From positions 930,001 to 994,000 of the forward strand of contig NZ_SLWR01000001.1 of the NCBI RefSeq assembly GCF_004345665.1: a DNA stretch of 64,000 nt, in the 5' to 3' direction. How positions within the stretch are numbered: the first letter of the stretch is position 1; the number at the start of each line of letters is the position of its first letter. A program made the position numbers and the translations under genes. Below the pieces are notes generated by a model. The model searched no databases, was not told where the DNA came from, and saw nothing but the letters and a program-made list of their open reading frames with translations. Source of the stretch: Kribbella antiqua. GTDB lineage: Bacteria > Actinomycetota > Actinomycetes > Propionibacteriales > Kribbellaceae. Shown here piece after piece: positions 16,620-25,383 of the stretch.

Positions 16620-17516
16620 GAGGTTGAGGTAGACCTGACGGGTCGCGGTGGACCTGTTCAGGGTGATGAAGTGGATGCCCGGCGCGCCGCCCGCCAGCAG
16701 GCGCTCGCACAGCTCGGTCGCGATCTCGATGCCGACCGCCCGGACCGCGCCGGGGTCGTCCTCGACCGCGAGCAGCCGGTCGGTGACCGCGGCCGGCAGC
16801 GCCATCCCGGTCAGCTCCGCCATCCGCTGGATCTGCTTGATGTTGGTGACCGGCATGATGCCCGGCAGCACCGGGATGTCGCAGCCCAGCTGGCCCGCCC
16901 GCTCGACCAGCCGGAAGTAGTCGTCCGCGCCGAAGAACATCTGGGTGATCGCGTAGTCCGCACCGGCGGCCGCCTTGGCGGCGAGCACCTGCGCATCGGC
17001 CTCCAGCGACGCCGCCTCCGGATGCTTGTCCGGGAACGCCGCGACCCCGACGCAGAAGTCGCCGAGCGAGCGGATCAGCTCGACCAGCTCGACCGCGTGG
17101 TTGAGCCCGTCGGGGTGCGCGACCCACGGCTGGTTCGGGCCCCCCGGCGGGTCGCCGCGCAGCGCCAGCATGTTCCGTACGCCCGCTCCGGCGTACGCAC
17201 CGATCACCGAGCGCAACTCGTCCCGCGAGTGCGCGACACAGGTGAGGTGGCCGAGCGGTGTGAGCGAGGTGTCCTGCGCCACCCGCTCGGTGACCCGGAT
17301 CGTGCCGTCCCGGGTGGTGCCGCCGGCGCCGTACGTGATCGAGACGAAGGTGGGCCGGAGCTGCTCGATCTCGCGGATCGATCGCCACAGCACCTCCTCG
17401 GCCTCCGGCGTCTTCGGTGGGAAGAATTCGAACGAGAAGGAGCGGCCACCGGTCGCCAGCAGATCGCGGATCGTGGGCGTACCGCCGGAAAGCGTCGAAG
17501 GAAGACCGTGGGCCAT
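16599..17516 (-). CDS. metF: Methylenetetrahydrofolate reductase
   Basis: The 305-residue TIM-barrel flavoprotein reduces 5,10-methylene-THF to 5-methyl-THF for methionine synthesis. Key segments are SFEFFPPKTPEAEEVLW at residues 27-43 (with the catalytic Glu), FVSITYGAGGTTRDGT, NMLALRGDPPGG and the C-terminal GIHFITLNRS. Length is normal for bacterial MetF. The ATG at 17516 lies only 57 bases from the divergent prenyl synthase start, so the two promoters overlap. The last six codons and the stop are repeated in tandem immediately downstream, a feature reported separately. sixA follows in the same direction. Confidence 0.95.
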   Translation of the reverse strand: MAHGLPSTLSGGTPTIRDLLATGGRSFSFEFFPPKTPEAEEVLWRSIREIEQLRPTFVSITYGAGGTTRDGTIRVTERVAQDTSLTPLGHLTCVAHSRDELRSVIGAYAGAGVRNMLALRGDPPGGPNQPWVAHPDGLNHAVELVELIRSLGDFCVGVAAFPDKHPEAASLEADAQVLAAKAAAGADYAITQMFFGADDYFRLVERAGQLGCDIPVLPGIMPVTNIKQIQRMAELTGMALPAAVTDRLLAVEDDPGAVRAVGIEIATELCERLLAGGAPGIHFITLNRSTATRQVYLNLQSAVVS

Positions 17517-17573
17517 GGCGATAGGTTACCCGGGCCGTCGGTGCACGCGCGCCCACCGGTTACGCTCCGAGGC

Positions 17574-18644
17574 GTGTATGGCGACGTGGACATCCCGGCC
17601 GAGGTACAGCGGGCGCTGACCGGCTTCCTGGATCTGCAGCAACAGCGACTCGAGGCGATCGGGCCGGAGCTGGCCGAGCAGGTGCAGGCCGCGCGGGACG
17701 CGACCAGCGGCGGCAAGCGACTGCGGCCTTCCTTCTGCTATTGGGGTTTCCGGGCCGCCGGCGGTGATCCGGCACAGCCGATCCTGAAGGCCGCGGCCAG
17801 CCTGGAGATGCTGCACGTCAGCGCGCTGGTACACGACGACGTGATGGATTCCTCCGACGTACGACGGGGTGCACCGGCCGCGCATCGGCGCTTCGAGGCC
17901 CTGCAGCGAGCCCGGTCGCAGACTTCCGGGGTCGGCGGCGATGCGGAGCGCTTCGGCATCGGAGCGGCCATCCTGCTCGGCGATCTGTGCCTGATCTGGG
18001 CAGACGAGATGCTGCACACGTCGGGCTTCGACGCTGCCGCGCTGGCCCGCGCGGCAAGGTTCTTCGACGCCGTACGAGTCGAGGTGACGGCCGGGCAGTA
18101 CTTGGACCTGGTCGCCCAGGCCAGCGGCGAGTCGGACATGGATCAGGCCTTGCGGGTCCTGCGGTACAAGTCGGCGACGTACACGGTCGAGCGGCCACTG
18201 CACGTCGGGGCGGCGCTGGGTGGTGGGGATCAGCGTCTGATCGAGGCGTTGTCGGCGTACGGACTGCCTTTGGGTGAGGCGTTCCAGTTGCGCGACGACC
18301 TGCTCGGGGTGTTCGGCGACCCGGCGCTGACCGGGAAGCCGGCGGGTGACGATCTGCGTGAAGGCAAGCGGACGGTGCTGATCGCGTACGCCGTCGACCA
18401 CGCATCGGAGGTGCAGCTGGCCGAGTTCGACCGGCTGTTCGGGCGGCCCGATCTGGATGACGACGAGATCCAGTTGTTGCGCGAGATCCTGCAGGACTCA
18501 CGCGCCGTACAGGCCTGCGAGGACCTGATCACCGACCGCACCGAGGACGCCCTGGCCGCCCTCGACCGCGCTCCCCTGGCTGATGGCACGGCCCGCAAGG
18601 CTCTGGCGGATCTGGCGATCGCGGCGACGTCTCGCCAGCTCTAA
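17574..18644 (+). CDS. Polyprenyl (geranylgeranyl-type) diphosphate synthase
   Basis: This 356-residue trans-prenyltransferase condenses isopentenyl diphosphate with allylic diphosphates. The first Asp-rich motif is HDDVMDSSDVRRG near residues 86-98 and the second is RDDLLGVFGD, with GGKRLRP upstream for substrate binding. Residues before the first Asp-rich motif (ASLEMLHVSALV) do not allow a confident chain-length call, though GGPP is common for this position in actinomycetes. The GTG at 17574 was chosen because the conserved N-terminus begins shortly after it. The gene diverges from metF and overlaps the convergent HTH gene by four bases at the 3' end. Confidence 0.9.
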   Translation: MYGDVDIPAEVQRALTGFLDLQQQRLEAIGPELAEQVQAARDATSGGKRLRPSFCYWGFRAAGGDPAQPILKAAASLEMLHVSALVHDDVMDSSDVRRGAPAAHRRFEALQRARSQTSGVGGDAERFGIGAAILLGDLCLIWADEMLHTSGFDAAALARAARFFDAVRVEVTAGQYLDLVAQASGESDMDQALRVLRYKSATYTVERPLHVGAALGGGDQRLIEALSAYGLPLGEAFQLRDDLLGVFGDPALTGKPAGDDLREGKRTVLIAYAVDHASEVQLAEFDRLFGRPDLDDDEIQLLREILQDSRAVQACEDLITDRTEDALAALDRAPLADGTARKALADLAIAATSRQL

Positions 18645-19060
18645 GGCGACGTCATCAGGTTGATCAGCCGGAGCAGCTCAGCCGTCGGCGCCAGATCGCC
18701 GAGGATGATCACCTTCAGTACGGCGCGATCCTCGTCGTACACGGTCTCGACCCGGAGCCGGCCGACGCCGCTCTGATTGAGCGAACCGATCACGTGCGTG
18801 CTGATCCGGTCCGCGCCGGCCCGGTCGATCGCGTCGATGTGCACGATGCTCGACGCCTCCACGTTCCGGGCCGTCTCGTCCACCTCGAGCGCGGCCGCGC
18901 TGGTGCCGGTGAATGCCTCCAGGTCCTCGCGGGCGATCCGGTACTGCTTGCCGATCCGGACCGCCTTCAGCCGGCCGTCGCGCACGTAGTTCCGGATCGT
19001 GCGGACATGCAGACCGAGCCGGTTCGCCACCTGCTCGACCGAGTACAGCTCCTGAGGCAT
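18641..19060 (-). CDS. Excisionase/BldC-like helix-turn-helix regulator
   Basis: The 139-residue protein carries a MerR-type winged-helix DNA-binding domain at its N-terminus: LYSVEQVANRLGLHVRTIRNYVRDGRLKAVRIGKQYRI over residues 5-42. The C-terminal half (VHIDAIDRAGADRISTHVIGSL on) is a small alpha/beta domain with no named family that I recognise. The gene is divergent from DUF4180 across 76 bases that contain an AT-rich dyad, so it probably regulates itself and its neighbour. It converges with the prenyl synthase gene. Confidence 0.82.
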   Translation of the reverse strand: MPQELYSVEQVANRLGLHVRTIRNYVRDGRLKAVRIGKQYRIAREDLEAFTGTSAAALEVDETARNVEASSIVHIDAIDRAGADRISTHVIGSLNQSGVGRLRVETVYDEDRAVLKVIILGDLAPTAELLRLINLMTSP

Positions 19061-19082
19061 GCCACCTAGACTACGTGCGATT

Positions 19083-19124
19083 CCTTAGAATTCCCTATAA
19101 ATCGCCAGATAGGGATATTTAAGG
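19083..19124. promoter_or_regulatory. AT-rich 16-bp dyad between the HTH and DUF4180 genes
   Basis: The arms (19083-19098 and 19109-19124) match at 13 of 16 positions, including CCTTA at the outer ends and CCCTAT/ATAGGG at the inner ends, with a 10-base spacer. It is the most AT-rich spot between two divergent genes, one of which encodes an HTH protein. Confidence 0.6.
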
Positions 19125-19136
19125 TAGTTTTGGTGC

Positions 19137-19487
19137 ATGAACGTTGAAGGGGTGCGGGTGTACGTGAGTGACGCCCGCGTGCAGGACGACGGCGATGCCG
19201 TGCAGCTCATCGCGGACGCGCACTACGGGCACCAGGCCGAGTGGGTCGCGGTCGACGCCGAGCAGCTGGGGGACGATTTCTTCGAGCTGCGGACCGGGCG
19301 CGCGGGTGCGATCGCGCAGAAGTTTGTCAACTACCGGATGGGGCTGGCCGTGGTGGGTGACATCGCGGAGAAGCTGGCGGGCAGCAAGCCGCTGCGCGAC
19401 TGGGTACGGGAGAGTAACCGGGGACGGTCGCTGTGGTTCGTCACCGACCTGGACGCGCTGGCCGAGCGGCTACAGGACCGGCAGTGA
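19137..19487 (+). CDS. DUF4180 family protein
   Basis: A 116-residue protein that matches DUF4180, with KFVNYRMGLAVVGDIAEKL, then SKPLRDWVRESNRGRSLWFVTDLDALAERL at the C-terminus. The family is of unknown function and is often found beside transcription regulators. Here it is divergent from a MerR-type HTH gene with a dyad between them, which supports a regulated unit. The ATG lies 12 bases past the dyad, leaving no room for a ribosome-binding site, so a leaderless or very short transcript is likely. The 3' end overlaps the convergent barstar gene by 18 bases. Confidence 0.82.
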   Translation: MNVEGVRVYVSDARVQDDGDAVQLIADAHYGHQAEWVAVDAEQLGDDFFELRTGRAGAIAQKFVNYRMGLAVVGDIAEKLAGSKPLRDWVRESNRGRSLWFVTDLDALAERLQDRQ

Positions 19488-19904
19488 GCTGAGCAGGTCC
19501 GGCGTATCGGCCTCGCTGCGTTCACGGATGAGGACGCGGAGCTGGCCGGAGTTGGTGGTGTCCTCGGCGAGGATCTGCAGCGCCACGTCGACGGTGTCGT
19601 GGTCGTGATCGAGCAGGTGGTGCAGCCCTTCCCAGAGGACGATTTCGGGCTCACCGGTGGAGCGGTCGCTCAGCGAGTCGGCCAGCGCGTCCCAGTTGCG
19701 CCCGAACCAGCGCGGCAGGTCGAAGGCGGTCGCACACAGGTCCAGGAAGCCGGTCTTGTCGTGGATCTCTGTGGTGTCGAGCAGAACGAAGTCCCAGCCG
19801 GCGTCGGCGACATCACGTCGTACGTCGTCCGGAGTCAGGTCCGACTGCCAGCGGTAGACGCCGGGGCGCAGGCCCTCGGTCAGCAGCGTGGGCAGGTCAG
19901 TCAT
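19470..19904 (-). CDS. Barstar-family ribonuclease inhibitor
   Basis: The 144-residue protein contains the barstar fold: strand DFVLLDTTEIHDKTGFLDLCATAFDLPRWFGRNWDALADSL, which holds the inhibitory helix, followed by a C-terminal segment ending in RVLIRE. Barstars bind the active site of barnase-type RNases in the cytoplasm. Directly upstream, overlapping by eight bases, is a barnase-type RNase gene, so this is the cognate immunity protein. The ATG at 19904 was chosen over the longer open frame because the upstream part overlaps the RNase C-terminus. It is the last gene of a thiE-RNase-barstar operon. Confidence 0.9.
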   Translation of the reverse strand: MTDLPTLLTEGLRPGVYRWQSDLTPDDVRRDVADAGWDFVLLDTTEIHDKTGFLDLCATAFDLPRWFGRNWDALADSLSDRSTGEPEIVLWEGLHHLLDHDHDTVDVALQILAEDTTNSGQLRVLIRERSEADTPDLLSSLPVL

Positions 19905-20322
19905 CCGTCGCACCCCCGTCCGCCGCGATCCGGCGGAACGACTTGTAGTGATCGTCAGTGTAGTAACGCTCGCCATTCTTGCCGGTCACGATCCGCCGGG
20001 CGCCGCGATTGCTCTCGCCCGGCGTCTTCACGGTGTACTCGTGGTAGTACCCGCGGTCCTGCTTCGGCAGGATCTTCTCGAAGTTGCCGAACACCACACC
20101 GTCCCGGCTGTACGGGAACGGACCACCCTGATCGATCAGCTTCAGCGTCTGCTGCGCCTCACTCGGCAGGTCAGCCACCGCCACGATCGTGAGGCCGCTC
20201 TCCGGATCAGTACTGTTCGGCTTGGCCGCGCTGCATCCGAACAGCGAGGCCGCCAGCGTGATCACCAGCATCGCGATCACGACTGCTGCGATGATCCGCG
20301 CGGCCTTCGGGTTGTTGATCAC
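19897..20322 (-). CDS. Barnase/RNase Sa-type ribonuclease with an N-terminal export signal
   Basis: This 141-residue protein has a hydrophobic N-terminal segment (residues 9-29) ending in LFGCSAAK, a possible lipobox. The rest is a microbial ribonuclease (N1/T1/Sa) domain: [18 protein letters not shown], then YHEYTV with the catalytic Glu, RGARRIV with the catalytic Arg, and YTDDHYKSF with the catalytic His. The enzyme cleaves RNA, probably after export, as a toxin or nutrient-scavenging RNase. The GTG at 20322 overlaps the thiE stop (GTGA), so expression is coupled to thiE. The adjacent barstar should protect the producer. Confidence 0.88.
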   Translation of the reverse strand: MINNPKAARIIAAVVIAMLVITLAASLFGCSAAKPNSTDPESGLTIVAVADLPSEAQQTLKLIDQGGPFPYSRDGVVFGNFEKILPKQDRGYYHEYTVKTPGESNRGARRIVTGKNGERYYTDDHYKSFRRIAADGGATDD

Positions 20323-20966
20323 CCAGCACCCCGCAGCCGCCTACTGAACTCAGCCGCTGCGGCCGCCGGGTCATCCGCCTCAGTGATAGCCCGTACGACG
20401 ACCACGCGGGTGGCTCCGGCTTCGACGACCTGGTCCAGCCGCTCGAGGTCGATGCCACCGATGGCGAACCACGGCTTCGACTGCGGCCGGCTGGCGGCGT
20501 ACGAGACGAGCTCGAGGCCCGCAGCCTGGCGGCCCGGCTTGGTGGGCGTCTCCCAGGTCGGACCGACGCAGAAGTAGTCGGAGCCCTGCTCTGTGACTGC
20601 TGCGTTCACCTGGCTGAACGTGTGCGTGGAGCGGCCGATGATCGGCATTGGGCCGGTGATAGCCCGTGCTGCGTGCACTGGCAGGTCCCGCTGGCCCAGG
20701 TGCAGTACGTCGGCTCCCGCGACGAACGCGATGTCCGCACGGTCGTTGACCGCCAGCAGCTTGCCGTGCCGCTTGCAGGCGTCCGCGAACACCTCCAGCG
20801 CCGCCAGCTCGTCCGCGGCCTCCATCTCCTTCTGCCGCAGCTGCACGATGTCCACGCCACCGCCCAGAGCAGCATCCAGCAACTGCTCGAGGTCGCCCTG
20901 CTTCTCCCTTGCATCAGTGCATAGATACAGACGGGCGTCTTCCAGCTGCTCGGTGTGCTCAGTCAC
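20319..20966 (-). CDS. thiE: Thiamine-phosphate synthase
   Basis: A 215-residue TIM-barrel enzyme that joins HMP diphosphate and thiazole phosphate to make thiamine phosphate. Diagnostic motifs are [22 protein letters not shown] near residues 37-48, [33 protein letters not shown], and [15 protein letters not shown]. The GTG at 20966 begins 42 bases from the divergent thiO start. No riboswitch fits into that space. The RNase gene is fused in translation to its stop codon. Confidence 0.93.
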   Translation of the reverse strand: MTEHTEQLEDARLYLCTDAREKQGDLEQLLDAALGGGVDIVQLRQKEMEAADELAALEVFADACKRHGKLLAVNDRADIAFVAGADVLHLGQRDLPVHAARAITGPMPIIGRSTHTFSQVNAAVTEQGSDYFCVGPTWETPTKPGRQAAGLELVSYAASRPQSKPWFAIGGIDLERLDQVVEAGATRVVVVRAITEADDPAAAAAEFSRRLRGAG

Positions 20967-21008
20967 ACCGCCAAGCCTGCCATGCTTCGCTGGACGTAGG
21001 CTGACGGC

Positions 21009-22157
21009 ATGCCTGAGCACACGTCCGATGTGGTGGTGGTCGGCGCCGGGCTGATCGGTCTTTCGATTGCCTGGCGGCTGGCTGCAGACGGTATCCAGGT
21101 GACGGTATGCGACCCGACCCCTGGCACCCAGACCTCCGCGGTCGCAGCCGGCATGCTCGCCCCGGTCACTGAGGTCGAGTACGGCGAAGACGACCTGCTC
21201 GCCCTCAACCTCGCCAGTGTCGCCGCGTGGCCCTCCTTCGCAGCAGAGCTGGAGGAACTCACCGGAGTGCCCGCCGGCCTCCACCAGACCGGGACGCTGT
21301 CAGTCGCGTACGACGTCGACGACGCGGCCGCCCTCCGTCGCCTCGCCGACTACCAGCGCCGTCTCGGCTTGGAAGTCGAGGTGCTGTCCGGTCGCGACGC
21401 CCGCAAACGCGAACCGCTCCTCGCCACAGGCGTCTCCGGAGGTGTCTGGGTTCCCGGCGACCACTCCGTCGACAACAGGCAGGCAGTGACCGCACTCCTC
21501 CGCGCTGTGGAGCTGTCCAAGGTCACCCTGATCCGCCAGCGCGTCTCCCGCATCCTCACCTCCGGTACGACGGCTGTCGGCGTACAACTGGAGAACGGGG
21601 ACACGGTGCGGGCTGCGCACGTAGTTGGTGCAGCAGGGCCGTGGTCTGGGCAGTTGGAGGGCGTGCCGCAGGAGCTGCGGCCGCCTGTGCGTCCTGTGAA
21701 GGGTGAGGTGCTTCGGCTGCGTGTGCCCGAGGCTTACCGGCCGGCGTTGCAGCACACGGTGCGGGCGACTGCGCGAGGCTTCTCCGTCTACCTCGTACCA
21801 CGGCCGGGTGGTGAGCTTGTCGTGGGCGCCACCAGCTCGGAGCTCGGCTACGACACCAGAGTGCTTGCAGGTGGCGTGTTCACGCTGTTGCGGGACGCGC
21901 GGACCGTACTGCCGATTACCGACGAGCTGGAGCTGGTCGAGTCGATCGCCGGGTTGCGGCCGGCCACGCCGGACAACGCGCCGATCCTCGGACCGTCCGG
22001 GCTCGAAGGGTTGCTTTGGGCAACTGGTCACTATCGCAACGGCGTGCTGCTCACACCGATCACCGCGCGGATCATCGCCGACACCATCCGGACCGGCGTC
22101 GTACCGGAGCTCGGAGTTCCCTTCCTGGGCAGCAGGTTCGCCCATTCCACTCTGTAG
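21009..22157 (+). CDS. thiO: Glycine oxidase ThiO
   Basis: The 382-residue FAD enzyme oxidises glycine to the imine used for the thiamine thiazole ring. Evidence is the N-terminal [24 protein letters not shown], the DAO-type motif [10 protein letters not shown] near residues 41-50, and the C-terminal [19 protein letters not shown] with [14 protein letters not shown]. The family usually lies in front of thiS and thiG; here the next gene is a cell-wall hydrolase and neither thiS nor thiG is visible. It is divergent from thiE with a 42-base gap. Confidence 0.92.
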   Translation: MPEHTSDVVVVGAGLIGLSIAWRLAADGIQVTVCDPTPGTQTSAVAAGMLAPVTEVEYGEDDLLALNLASVAAWPSFAAELEELTGVPAGLHQTGTLSVAYDVDDAAALRRLADYQRRLGLEVEVLSGRDARKREPLLATGVSGGVWVPGDHSVDNRQAVTALLRAVELSKVTLIRQRVSRILTSGTTAVGVQLENGDTVRAAHVVGAAGPWSGQLEGVPQELRPPVRPVKGEVLRLRVPEAYRPALQHTVRATARGFSVYLVPRPGGELVVGATSSELGYDTRVLAGGVFTLLRDARTVLPITDELELVESIAGLRPATPDNAPILGPSGLEGLLWATGHYRNGVLLTPITARIIADTIRTGVVPELGVPFLGSRFAHSTL

Positions 22158-22189
22158 TACATCGGTTGCCGTCAGCAATCAATGCTTGT

Positions 22190-22209
22190 GAACTACATGC
22201 CTGTAGTTC
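22190..22209. terminator. Perfect 8-bp hairpin after thiO
   Basis: GAACTACA and TGTAGTTC flank TGCC, 33 bases past the thiO stop. The following DNA is AT-rich but has no T-run. It may end thiO transcription or be an operator for the LysM gene. Confidence 0.45.
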
Positions 22210-22220
22210 AGCCTTAAATT

Positions 22221-22246
22221 GTAAACATTGAGTTACAGGCGTAACA
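22221..22246. promoter_or_regulatory. MtrA-like repeats upstream of the LysM hydrolase gene
   Basis: GTAAAC-ATTGA-GTTACA is a direct repeat with 11-base periodicity, and GTAACA follows three bases later. The pattern resembles MtrA response-regulator sites, which are known upstream of actinobacterial cell-wall hydrolase genes. The match is imperfect. Confidence 0.4.
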
Positions 22247-22323
22247 AGCACCCCATAAGCCCCTGTTGTCACATCCGTATCTGCACTTACGGTCAAAAGA
22301 CGTTCACACGGGGAGATGAATCG

Positions 22324-23301
22324 ATGGATGACGCCTGCACCTCCAGTCGACGCCGGACCGTAGTACGGGTTCTGACCGGACTCGCCGTACCGGTTCTGAC
22401 CGCCGCCGTCATCACGGCCGGCTCGCCTGGCTTCGGCCAGTACAAGGTGAAGAACGGCGACACGCTGAGCCGGATCGCGACCCAGTACGGCACCACCGTG
22501 CGGAATCTGGTCGCGCTGAACAACCTGCCCGGCAACGGCAACACGATCTATGCCGGCGAGACGCTGAAGGTCCCAGGCGGCAAGCAGACGACCAAGCGCT
22601 CCCAGCTCGGCCGGGTTACCTACATCGTCAAAAAGGGCGACACGATCTCCAAGATCGCCAAGCGCTTCAAGTGCTCACAGGCGAACCTGCTGGCGGCGAA
22701 CGGGCTCCGTGCCACCGACCATATCTACGCCGGCAAGCCGCTGCAGGTGCCGGTCAAGCTCCACCCGAAGCCCAAGCCGAAGCCGAAGGCGCCGGCCAAG
22801 AAGAACAACAGCTTCGCCGGCCGCACCTACCCCGACCACGTCGTCGCCAAGGCGGACCAGAACCGCGCGATCCTGAAGAGCCGCAAGCTGCCTACCCGTG
22901 CACAAATGCGCAACCTCATCATCGCCACCTCCAAGCATTACGGCGTCGACCCGGAGCTGGCCCTCGCGGTGAGCTGGCAGGAGTCCGGCTGGAAGCAGCG
23001 GGTGGTCTCCCCCGCCAACGCGGTCGGTGCGATGCAGGTGATCCCGTCGACCGGCCGGTTCGCCTCCAGCGTCGTCGGACGCGATCTGGATCTGCTGAAG
23101 CCACGGGACAACGTCACCGCCGGTGTGGTGCTGCTGGACCGGCTCACCAGCGCCGCCGAGCTCCAGACCGCTGTAGCGGGCTACTACCAGGGCCTGGGCG
23201 GTGTGAAGCGCAACGGGATGTACCCGGACACCAAGCTCTACGTGAAGAACATACTGCGGATCAAGGCGCAGCTGGAGCGTGGCTGGAGCCCGCTCAAGTG
23301 A
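22324..23301 (+). CDS. Secreted LysM/lytic transglycosylase protein
   Basis: The 325-residue protein has a signal peptide (to about residue 35), two LysM peptidoglycan-binding repeats ([18 protein letters not shown] and [17 protein letters not shown]), a Lys/Pro-rich hinge, and a C-terminal SLT domain. The domain shows the catalytic Glu in [17 protein letters not shown], then [12 protein letters not shown] and [11 protein letters not shown]. It should cleave glycan strands in the wall. The ATG at 22324 is preceded by GGGGAG; an upstream in-frame ATG at 22228 gives an implausible N-terminus. A hairpin at 23303-23330 ends the gene. Upstream repeats suggest MtrA control. Confidence 0.9.
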   Translation: MDDACTSSRRRTVVRVLTGLAVPVLTAAVITAGSPGFGQYKVKNGDTLSRIATQYGTTVRNLVALNNLPGNGNTIYAGETLKVPGGKQTTKRSQLGRVTYIVKKGDTISKIAKRFKCSQANLLAANGLRATDHIYAGKPLQVPVKLHPKPKPKPKAPAKKNNSFAGRTYPDHVVAKADQNRAILKSRKLPTRAQMRNLIIATSKHYGVDPELALAVSWQESGWKQRVVSPANAVGAMQVIPSTGRFASSVVGRDLDLLKPRDNVTAGVVLLDRLTSAAELQTAVAGYYQGLGGVKRNGMYPDTKLYVKNILRIKAQLERGWSPLK

Positions 23302-23302
23302 G

Positions 23303-23330
23303 CAGGCCTCACCGACTGCGGTGAGCCTGG
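23303..23330 (+). terminator. Hairpin after the LysM gene
   Basis: CTCACCG and CGGTGAG flank ACTG within a longer CAGG...CCTG pairing, beginning one base past the stop. It has no T-tract. Confidence 0.6.
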
Positions 23331-23397
23331 CGCGGTCGCACTGAGCCCTTATCTACACTCTCAGTGCAGGACGGCTTCGAGAGGCGGCTCACCGCAA

Positions 23398-25344
23398 GTG
23401 ACGGACGACGTGGACACGCAGGTCAGCGACCGCCTCGTCGGGCGAGTGCTCGACGGACGGTACCGCGTGGGCGCACGCGTCGCCAAGGGCGGCATGGCCA
23501 CTGTCTACAAGGCCCTCGACATGCGGCTGGACCGCGTCGTCGCACTCAAGGTGATGCACGACGGGCTCGGCGACGACGCCCAGTTCGCCCGCCGGTTCGT
23601 GGCCGAGGCCCGGGCCGCCGCGCGGCTCTCGCACCCGAACGTGGTGGCCGTCTTCGACCAGGGCGACGACAACGGCACGCTGTTCCTGGCGATGGAGTAC
23701 GTGCCCGGCCGCACGCTGCGGGACGTGATCCGGCAGCAGGCGCCGCTCTCCCCCGCCCGGGCGCTGGATCTGCTGGCGCCGATCCTGTCCGCGCTCTCCG
23801 CGGCCCACGACGCTGGCATCGTCCACCGCGACATCAAGCCGGAGAACGTGCTCATCTCCGACAACGGCGCGGTGAAGGTCGCGGACTTCGGTCTGGCCCG
23901 GGCGGTCAGTGCGACCGGCAACACCGCGACCCAGGGTCTGCTGATGGGCACGGTGTCCTACCTGGCGCCTGAGCTGGTCACCGACGGCAGTGCGGACGCC
24001 CGGTCGGACGTGTACTCGTCCGGCATCCTCCTGTACGAGATGCTGACCGGGAACAAGCCACACTCCGGTGACACCCCGATCCAGGTCGCCTACGCACACG
24101 TGCATGCCGACGTACCGGCGCCGTCGCTGGAGCAGCCGACGATCCCGCCGTACGTCGATGCACTCGTGCAGCGCGCGACCGCTCGGGACCGGGACCTGCG
24201 GCCGGCGGATGCGCGGGTGCTGAGCCGGCAGGTCCACCGGGTGCGCAGTGCGCTCGAGGAGGGGCTGCCGGACGACCCGGAGCTCACTGGCGACTTGACC
24301 GTTCCGATCCAGCAGATCCGCCAGGACAGCGGGTACGACGACGGCTATACGCGCGGTGACCCGGAAGACGCCGTGCTGCGTCACGACACGATCGTCGTAC
24401 CGGTGGAACACGGGCGCCCGACCGGTGCACCGGCGACGCGGGTGCAGGCGCCACCCCAGCGTAGGGGCCGCGGGCTGGTCGCGCTGATCCTCGTCCTGGC
24501 TGCTGCCATCGGCGTCGGTACGGCGGCCTGGTACTACGGCATCCACCGCTACACCACCACGCCGAGCCTGGTGAAGATGGTGCCGGCGGACGCAACGGCG
24601 GAGGCTGAGAAGGCCGGGCTGCGGACCAACCTGGCCAACCAGGACTTCTCCGAGGACGTGCCGAAGGGGCAGGTCATGGCGACCGACCCTTCTGCGGGAG
24701 ACCGGATCCGGAAGAACGGTGAGATCAATCTGACCGTTTCCAAGGGCCCTGAGCGCTATCGGGTGCCGCAACTGGCCGGTCTGGAACTCGAGGCCGCCAA
24801 GCGGGCGCTGGACTCGATCAAGCTGATCACCGGCCAGATCAACGAGCAGTACAGCGAGACCGTGCCGGCTGGGCGGGTGATCGCGTTCAGCCCGAAGTTC
24901 GACGCAGTTGTGAAGCCCGGTACGGCGGTCAACTTCGCCGTCAGCAAGGGAAAGAAGCCGATCGCGGTCCCGGACGTGACCGGCAAGACCTACCGCCAGG
25001 CACGCGAGGCCCTGCGTAATCTCGGCTTCGTGGTCGGCCGCACGGACCAGTACGACGAGAAGATCGCCGAGGGCAAGGTGATCAGCCAGACCCCCAACAC
25101 CGGCACGTTGTTCGCCAAGGACAAGGTGCAGCTGGTGGTGTCGAAGGGCCCGGCGCTGCGTGAGGTCCCGAACGTGAAACGCAAGACCCTCGACGAGGCC
25201 CAGCAGATCCTCACCGAAGCAGGCTTCAAGGTGCGGGTCGAGAAGGCGCCGTTCAACCTCGGCCTCAACATCGTCGCGGCCCAGAACCCGGGGTCCGGCA
25301 AGATGGCCCAGCCCGGCACCACGGTCGTCGTCACCGTGCTCTGA
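23398..25344 (+). CDS. PASTA-domain serine/threonine protein kinase
   Basis: A 648-residue PknB/StkP-type transmembrane kinase. The glycine loop is VAKGGMATVY at 28-37, catalytic Lys51, HRDIKPEN at 143-150 and DFG at 163-165. A single membrane helix spans about 358-381. Four PASTA repeats of roughly 65 residues fill the outside portion and end at the C-terminus. Such kinases sense muropeptides or lipid II and control wall synthesis and division. The GTG at 23398 begins the conserved N-terminus. It follows the LysM hydrolase, consistent with wall homeostasis, but the hairpin at 23303-23330 suggests its own promoter. Confidence 0.94.
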   Translation: MTDDVDTQVSDRLVGRVLDGRYRVGARVAKGGMATVYKALDMRLDRVVALKVMHDGLGDDAQFARRFVAEARAAARLSHPNVVAVFDQGDDNGTLFLAMEYVPGRTLRDVIRQQAPLSPARALDLLAPILSALSAAHDAGIVHRDIKPENVLISDNGAVKVADFGLARAVSATGNTATQGLLMGTVSYLAPELVTDGSADARSDVYSSGILLYEMLTGNKPHSGDTPIQVAYAHVHADVPAPSLEQPTIPPYVDALVQRATARDRDLRPADARVLSRQVHRVRSALEEGLPDDPELTGDLTVPIQQIRQDSGYDDGYTRGDPEDAVLRHDTIVVPVEHGRPTGAPATRVQAPPQRRGRGLVALILVLAAAIGVGTAAWYYGIHRYTTTPSLVKMVPADATAEAEKAGLRTNLANQDFSEDVPKGQVMATDPSAGDRIRKNGEINLTVSKGPERYRVPQLAGLELEAAKRALDSIKLITGQINEQYSETVPAGRVIAFSPKFDAVVKPGTAVNFAVSKGKKPIAVPDVTGKTYRQAREALRNLGFVVGRTDQYDEKIAEGKVISQTPNTGTLFAKDKVQLVVSKGPALREVPNVKRKTLDEAQQILTEAGFKVRVEKAPFNLGLNIVAAQNPGSGKMAQPGTTVVVTVL

Positions 25345-25383
25345 TTTTGTCCGCAGGACAAGGCTTCTGGTTAGCTGTGCCGC

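Noticed and set aside
12375-18644. Carotenoid cluster made of the CrtI-like oxidoreductase and the prenyl synthase
   Set aside because: The two genes are separated by helD, sixA and metF, are not in one operon, and no phytoene synthase or cyclase is present.
20967-21008. TPP riboswitch between thiE and thiO
   Set aside because: The gap is 42 bases, shorter than any TPP aptamer.
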